NCBI GenBank assembly: GCA_900474095.1
Contig: UCOA01000186.1
Coordinates: 1-46,134, forward strand
Source: Hyphomicrobiales bacterium
GTDB lineage: Bacteria > Pseudomonadota > Alphaproteobacteria > Rhizobiales > Rhizobiaceae
Direction of reading: 5' to 3'
DNA length: 46,134 nucleotides
Below the pieces are notes generated by a model. That model did not search any database. It worked only from the letters and a program-made list of their open reading frames with translations, and was not told the origin of the DNA. Within the stretch, counting starts at the first letter, position 1. Each line of letters starts with the position of its first letter. The position numbers and the translations under genes were made by a program. Shown here piece after piece: positions 43,514 through 46,134 of this stretch.

Positions 43514-44659
43514 CTACGGTAGAAGCCGTGCGGCTTTGCCGGTGCGCCTTGTGGCGTTGTTGTAATAGCTTGAGGCTTGTTGCACCGAGCGATGACGCGA
43601 TTGCTCCATCGCCTCGGGTAGCGGCACCCCTCGGTTGGCGGCCTCAGTGAGATATCCCGACCGTAGCCCATGCGCGGAAAACTGCCCAGCCTCAAGCCCG
43701 GCGAGGGCCGCACGCTGCTTGACAATATCGTTGATCGCTTTCGGATCGATGGCGCGCTTGGAAACATTGCCCCAACGATCGATCGCCCGAAACACGCTTC
43801 CACTGTCGATCCTTGCCGCAGCAAGCCACGCGTTCAGCGCATCGACGGGACGGCCGGTCAGATAGACCACTTCATCATGCTCCGTGCCGCTGGTCTTGGT
43901 ACGGCCCAGATGGATCGACAGCGAGGGGAGGGGAGGGCCGTCTTCAACGGTGATCGGCGCCTCGATCGTCAGCTGGTCCTTGCGAAGGCCAGCAATCTCA
44001 CTGCGCCGACGGCCACCGGATGCAAAGCCAACCATCAAAATGGCCCGATCGCGCAGATCCCGCAAGCTTTCGCCTGCGCATGTCGCCAGCAGTTTTGCCA
44101 GCACGTCACCGGTGACAGCTTTGGCGCTTTTGCGGCGGCGTTGCCGCGGCGTTGCCCGCACGGCAAGGCGGATGGCAGACTTCAGGGCAGGGGAGGAGAA
44201 CACACCGGTCAGCCCCCGCCATTTCGTCAGAGTCGACCAACTCGCAAGCCGACGGCGCACCGTATCGGGCGCGTGTGGCCCGGTGGATCGAAGGAACCGC
44301 TGGTCCCGCAGGCTTTGCTCGACGATATCGGGCATGCCGTGGTGTGGATCGATCTCGCGCTGTTCGGGCTGCCACAGATGGTGCGCGACGAATTTCAGAG
44401 CCAAGGCTTCGGGCGCCGGCCAGGGGAGAGAGGCACCAGTTGCGGCCAGCGACCATGCCTGCAGATAGGCGAGGTCCGACGTCAGTGCTCGAAGCGTGTT
44501 GGTGCCCATCCCTTCGTTGACCAGGTGGCGTAAGGTCTCGACATCCTGGTCGGTAAGAAGTTCCGCCAGTTCGTCGCGGCGGTCGATCGGCAGGACCGCG
44601 GCGATCGTGTCCAAGGTCTCGGTGCGTTTCTCGATCGAACGTGACGACGAGCTGCTCAT
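43514..44659 (-). CDS. Tyrosine recombinase/integrase
   Basis: 381 aa. The SAM-like core-binding domain (about 30-170) is followed by the catalytic domain, with the full set of residues: R219 in GGRRRSEIAGL, K in the GRTKTSG beta-hairpin, H330 and R333 in SAHGLRSG, H356 in SRHRS, and the nucleophile at Y365 or Y366 in SSYYN. It is probably a resolvase for plasmid dimers or a remnant element integrase. The start codon overlaps the stop of the preceding small Phd-like gene (ATGA), so it is translated as the last gene of a toxin-antitoxin operon. Confidence 0.92.
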   Translation of the reverse strand: MSSSSSRSIEKRTETLDTIAAVLPIDRRDELAELLTDQDVETLRHLVNEGMGTNTLRALTSDLAYLQAWSLAATGASLPWPAPEALALKFVAHHLWQPEQREIDPHHGMPDIVEQSLRDQRFLRSTGPHAPDTVRRRLASWSTLTKWRGLTGVFSSPALKSAIRLAVRATPRQRRRKSAKAVTGDVLAKLLATCAGESLRDLRDRAILMVGFASGGRRRSEIAGLRKDQLTIEAPITVEDGPPLPSLSIHLGRTKTSGTEHDEVVYLTGRPVDALNAWLAAARIDSGSVFRAIDRWGNVSKRAIDPKAINDIVKQRAALAGLEAGQFSAHGLRSGYLTEAANRGVPLPEAMEQSRHRSVQQASSYYNNATRRTGKAARLLP

Positions 44660-44910
44660 TTCGGCAGTCCATTCCCGTCATAAAATTCATCGGGGTTCGA
44701 AGTCTGGCCATTGGTCGCAGGTCTTCCCTCGGCCATCGGCGCCCAGAGATCATCCATTGTTCCCTGGCCTTTCTGCGCCACGGGCTCGAGGGCCGCAATG
44801 GGATCGCCTGCTCGACAGATGACAACCTGATTCTCGCGCGAAACAAGGTCAATCAGTTCTTCAAGTTGCTCCACTGCCGCGGCAATTTCCACAAACACCT
44901 TCACCGCCAT
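44656..44910 (-). CDS. Phd-like small protein between vapC and the integrase
   Basis: 84 aa. The N-terminal half (AAAVEQLEELIDLVSREN then VVICRAGDPIAALEPV) follows the Phd/YefM antitoxin pattern of a helix pair and a beta strand. The C-terminal half is short and disordered-looking. It begins six bases after the vapC stop and overlaps the integrase start. It could be a second antitoxin, a decayed one, or a regulator of the integrase. A normal Phd-type antitoxin is already present upstream of vapC. Confidence 0.65.
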   Translation of the reverse strand: MAVKVFVEIAAAVEQLEELIDLVSRENQVVICRAGDPIAALEPVAQKGQGTMDDLWAPMAEGRPATNGQTSNPDEFYDGNGLPK

Positions 44911-44916
44911 TGCCCT

Positions 44917-45294
44917 CTACCAGACCCGCTCATGGAGAATTGCGTCGAACATCACATCGGTTGAGACGAAAGTGCAATGCTCAAGTCGCGCTTGAGCTGC
45001 GAGAATGCGGTCCCAGGGATCGCGATGGTCCCAGTCGAAAGCCGCTGCGAGTTCGGCATGCAGATCGGTGATGGCCAGGGTCTGCAGGCCGCTGGCTGTG
45101 ACGGCAGCACGTAATTCCTGTGGCTTGAGGTCGAGCTTGTTCAGGCGCATCTTGTTGTCCAGCTCATAGAACGTGACCGCACTGACGAGGATGGCGTTCG
45201 CCTTGTCCTCGATCAGCGATCGTGCCTTCGTGGACAGGCGATCACTACCGATTGTCCACCAGTAGACGGCATGGCTGTCGAGCAGGACTTTCAT
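44917..45294 (-). CDS. PIN-domain toxin (VapC-like)
   Basis: 125 aa. The PIN ribonuclease acidic residues are visible: D6 in VLLDSHAVYWW, E44 in TFYELDNK, and D92/D95 in HRDPWDRILAAQARLE, then STDVMFD. This fits the Sll0205-like PIN subgroup that pairs with Phd/YefM-type antitoxins. The start overlaps the antitoxin stop by four bases (ATGA). The toxin is thought to cut RNA and halt growth when the antitoxin is lost, which would help keep the plasmid. Confidence 0.9.
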   Translation of the reverse strand: MKVLLDSHAVYWWTIGSDRLSTKARSLIEDKANAILVSAVTFYELDNKMRLNKLDLKPQELRAAVTASGLQTLAITDLHAELAAAFDWDHRDPWDRILAAQARLEHCTFVSTDVMFDAILHERVW

Positions 45295-45584
45295 TGAGTG
45301 CTTTCGCTACCGTTGGATTTGCCTTGCCAGACGCCGGTATCATCATTCCAGTCGCCAGCGTCGATAGCTGCCTGCTCGGCATCTGTGGTATCGAACAGAT
45401 CATCGGGCAAGTCACGGTTGCGAAGCAGGCCAAAGGGACGCTTGCCGCCGTCGGCCGCTGGACCAATACGGGCATAAACTTCGTTGCCGCGCATGATGAC
45501 GATTTCCTCGCCCTGGTTGGCGCGTTCGAGGACTTCTGCGAAATTCTTGCGGGCTTCGCTGATCTTGTAGCTGGTCTGGGGCAT
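45291..45584 (-). CDS. Phd/YefM-family antitoxin
   Basis: 97 aa from the ATG at 45582-45584, with GGAGGT just upstream. The longer frame to 45656 is rejected. It begins MPQTSYKISEARKNFAEVLERANQGEEIVIMRGNEVYARI, split here as the Phd DNA-binding fold. The acidic C-terminal tail (LPDDLFDTTDAEQAAIDAGD) is the part expected to wrap around the toxin. It is first in the operon, before vapC, as usual, and probably represses its own promoter. Confidence 0.88.
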   Translation of the reverse strand: MPQTSYKISEARKNFAEVLERANQGEEIVIMRGNEVYARIGPAADGGKRPFGLLRNRDLPDDLFDTTDAEQAAIDAGDWNDDTGVWQGKSNGSESTQ

Positions 45585-45610
45585 CGGGGACCTCCGAAAT
45601 TTGCTCTGAA

Positions 45611-45654
45611 GGTATTGATACCACCGCTTCACCGTACGTACAAGTATCACGTAC
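45611..45654 (-). promoter_or_regulatory. Operator-like repeats before the toxin-antitoxin operon
   Basis: Two inverted repeats lie just before the antitoxin gene: GGTAT-TG-ATACC (45611-45622), and GTACGT...ACGTAC with nine bases between (45634-45654). Phd-type antitoxins bind such palindromes to repress their own operon. Binding is inferred. Confidence 0.4.
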
Positions 45655-45718
45655 ATATCACTTCCGATAAGCTATAATTATCGATGGTTAGAACCTCAAC
45701 CCACAGAACCACGAAGTG

Positions 45719-45771
45719 ACGGACACAAACTATCCACTGGTGTCCGTTTAGCAAATCATTTACCATGATTT
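45719..45771. promoter_or_regulatory. Paired inverted repeats at the start of the DUF1612 gene
   Basis: ACGGACAC and GTGTCCGT (45719-45726, 45740-45747) form one inverted repeat. AAATCAT and ATGATTT (45753-45759, 45765-45771) form another that spans the ATG at 45765. They could be operators for a DNA-binding product or an mRNA hairpin that covers the start. A TATAAT on this strand lies at 45673-45678. Confidence 0.4.
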
Positions 45772-46134
45772 CAATGTCTTACGATTTGTCGAAATTGCCC
45801 ATCTCAAACCTGCTGCGGCCGATTTCGGACGCGGGCTCGGCGTTGTCCCGTCTTGATGAGCGCATTGCCCGTTCGCCGGTTGGCGAGGGTTTTGTCGAAC
45901 GCTCCCACTTCACCGACGCCTGCGCTTCGCTGTGGATCGACGGCGAACTGGTCCATCTAGAGGACCTCGTCCTGCACGACGCCACGAAAGATATTCGCAC
46001 GCCGACCTACGAGCTGACCATCGCCCGCGATGTTTTGCGCACCCGTCGGCGCATCGCCGCGCAGCCACCGGGCTGGGCGCTGTCGCCGGACGGTCTCCGC
46101 AGCCTGCGCGGGCAGGCGTGGCCTGCGGCATCAC
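45765..46134 (+). CDS. DUF1612 (RHE_PE00001-type) protein, N-terminal part
   Basis: The frame runs open off the right edge with at least 123 residues. The start may be the ATG at 45765 or 45774 (MSYDLSKLP). It has ARLDERI-type SRLDERIARSPVGEGFVERS, ACASLWIDGELVHLEDLVLHD and TRRRIAAQPPGWALSPDGL, the opening of DUF1612 proteins that I recall from rhizobial plasmids such as the Rhizobium etli p42e locus. Family members have a Fic-like/HTH layout of uncertain role. The gene is divergent from the toxin-antitoxin operon and has inverted repeats over its start. Confidence 0.82.
   Translation, partial: MISMSYDLSKLPISNLLRPISDAGSALSRLDERIARSPVGEGFVERSHFTDACASLWIDGELVHLEDLVLHDATKDIRTPTYELTIARDVLRTRRRIAAQPPGWALSPDGLRSLRGQAWPAAS

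Noticed and set aside
1-46134. CRISPR arrays, rRNA and tRNA genes, complete insertion sequences
   Set aside because: I looked for regular short repeats, conserved RNA gene sequences and transposase frames and saw none that I can support.

Overview
The window looks like part of a repABC-type plasmid (or secondary replicon) of a rhizobial alphaproteobacterium, in the Rhizobium/Agrobacterium/Sinorhizobium group. The reasons are a complete repA-repB-repC cassette with parS-like sites and a candidate antisense RNA, a Ti-type TraA relaxase beside an RSF1010-type oriT, a DUF1612 (RHE_PE00001-type) gene typical of rhizobial plasmids, and many catabolic genes with high G+C. No rRNA, tRNA or CRISPR array was seen. 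All family assignments come from reading motifs; no database search was run.

Layout. (1) 1-6498, + strand: an aromatic-acid module made of the 3' end of homogentisate 1,2-dioxygenase, fumarylacetoacetase, an MBL-fold protein, a group A flavin hydroxylase followed by a DUF2783 small protein (resembling 3-hydroxyphenylacetate 6-hydroxylase plus its coupling protein), and acetoacetyl-CoA synthetase. Together they could take 3-hydroxyphenylacetate or homogentisate to fumarate and acetoacetyl-CoA. (2) 6664-9521, - strand: IclR regulator, HAD hydrolase and class III omega-aminotransferase. (3) 9633-26797, + strand, divergent from IclR: a tripartite tricarboxylate-type transporter (TctC-TctB-TctA), aldehyde dehydrogenase, a dimethylglycine/sarcosine dehydrogenase-like flavoprotein, a UPF0261/Tm-1-like protein, a trimethylamine-dehydrogenase-like flavoenzyme, a free-standing GcvT-like protein, ETF beta and alpha, formyl-THF deformylase, FolD, ETF-ubiquinone oxidoreductase and an unrecognised 158-aa protein. 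(4) 27093-33597: mobilisation region with TraA, oriT, a NYN-LOTUS protein, a MobC/TraD-like protein and a TraG/VirD4-like coupling protein. No mating-pair-formation genes are present. (5) 33680-39408: small XRE regulator, two tandem paralogous unknown genes, and repCBA with control sites. (6) 39459-46134: S10-type peptidase, an unknown gene, a GNAT remnant, a DMT exporter/Lrp pair, an overlapping phd-vapC-phd-integrase operon, and the 5' part of a DUF1612 gene.

Main idea. Regions 2 and 3 together look like a self-contained pathway for an N-methylated (less likely O-methylated) carboxylate. The substrate would enter through the Tct system, methyl groups would be removed by flavoenzymes onto tetrahydrofolate, and electrons would pass through a dedicated ETF and ETF-QO to ubiquinone. 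The C1 unit would be oxidised by FolD and released as formate by PurU, while the demethylated omega-amino acid would be consumed by the aminotransferase and aldehyde dehydrogenase. The substrate is not known from sequence. The TMADH-like enzyme has lost the flavin-linking cysteine and one aromatic-bowl tyrosine, so trimethylamine itself is unlikely.
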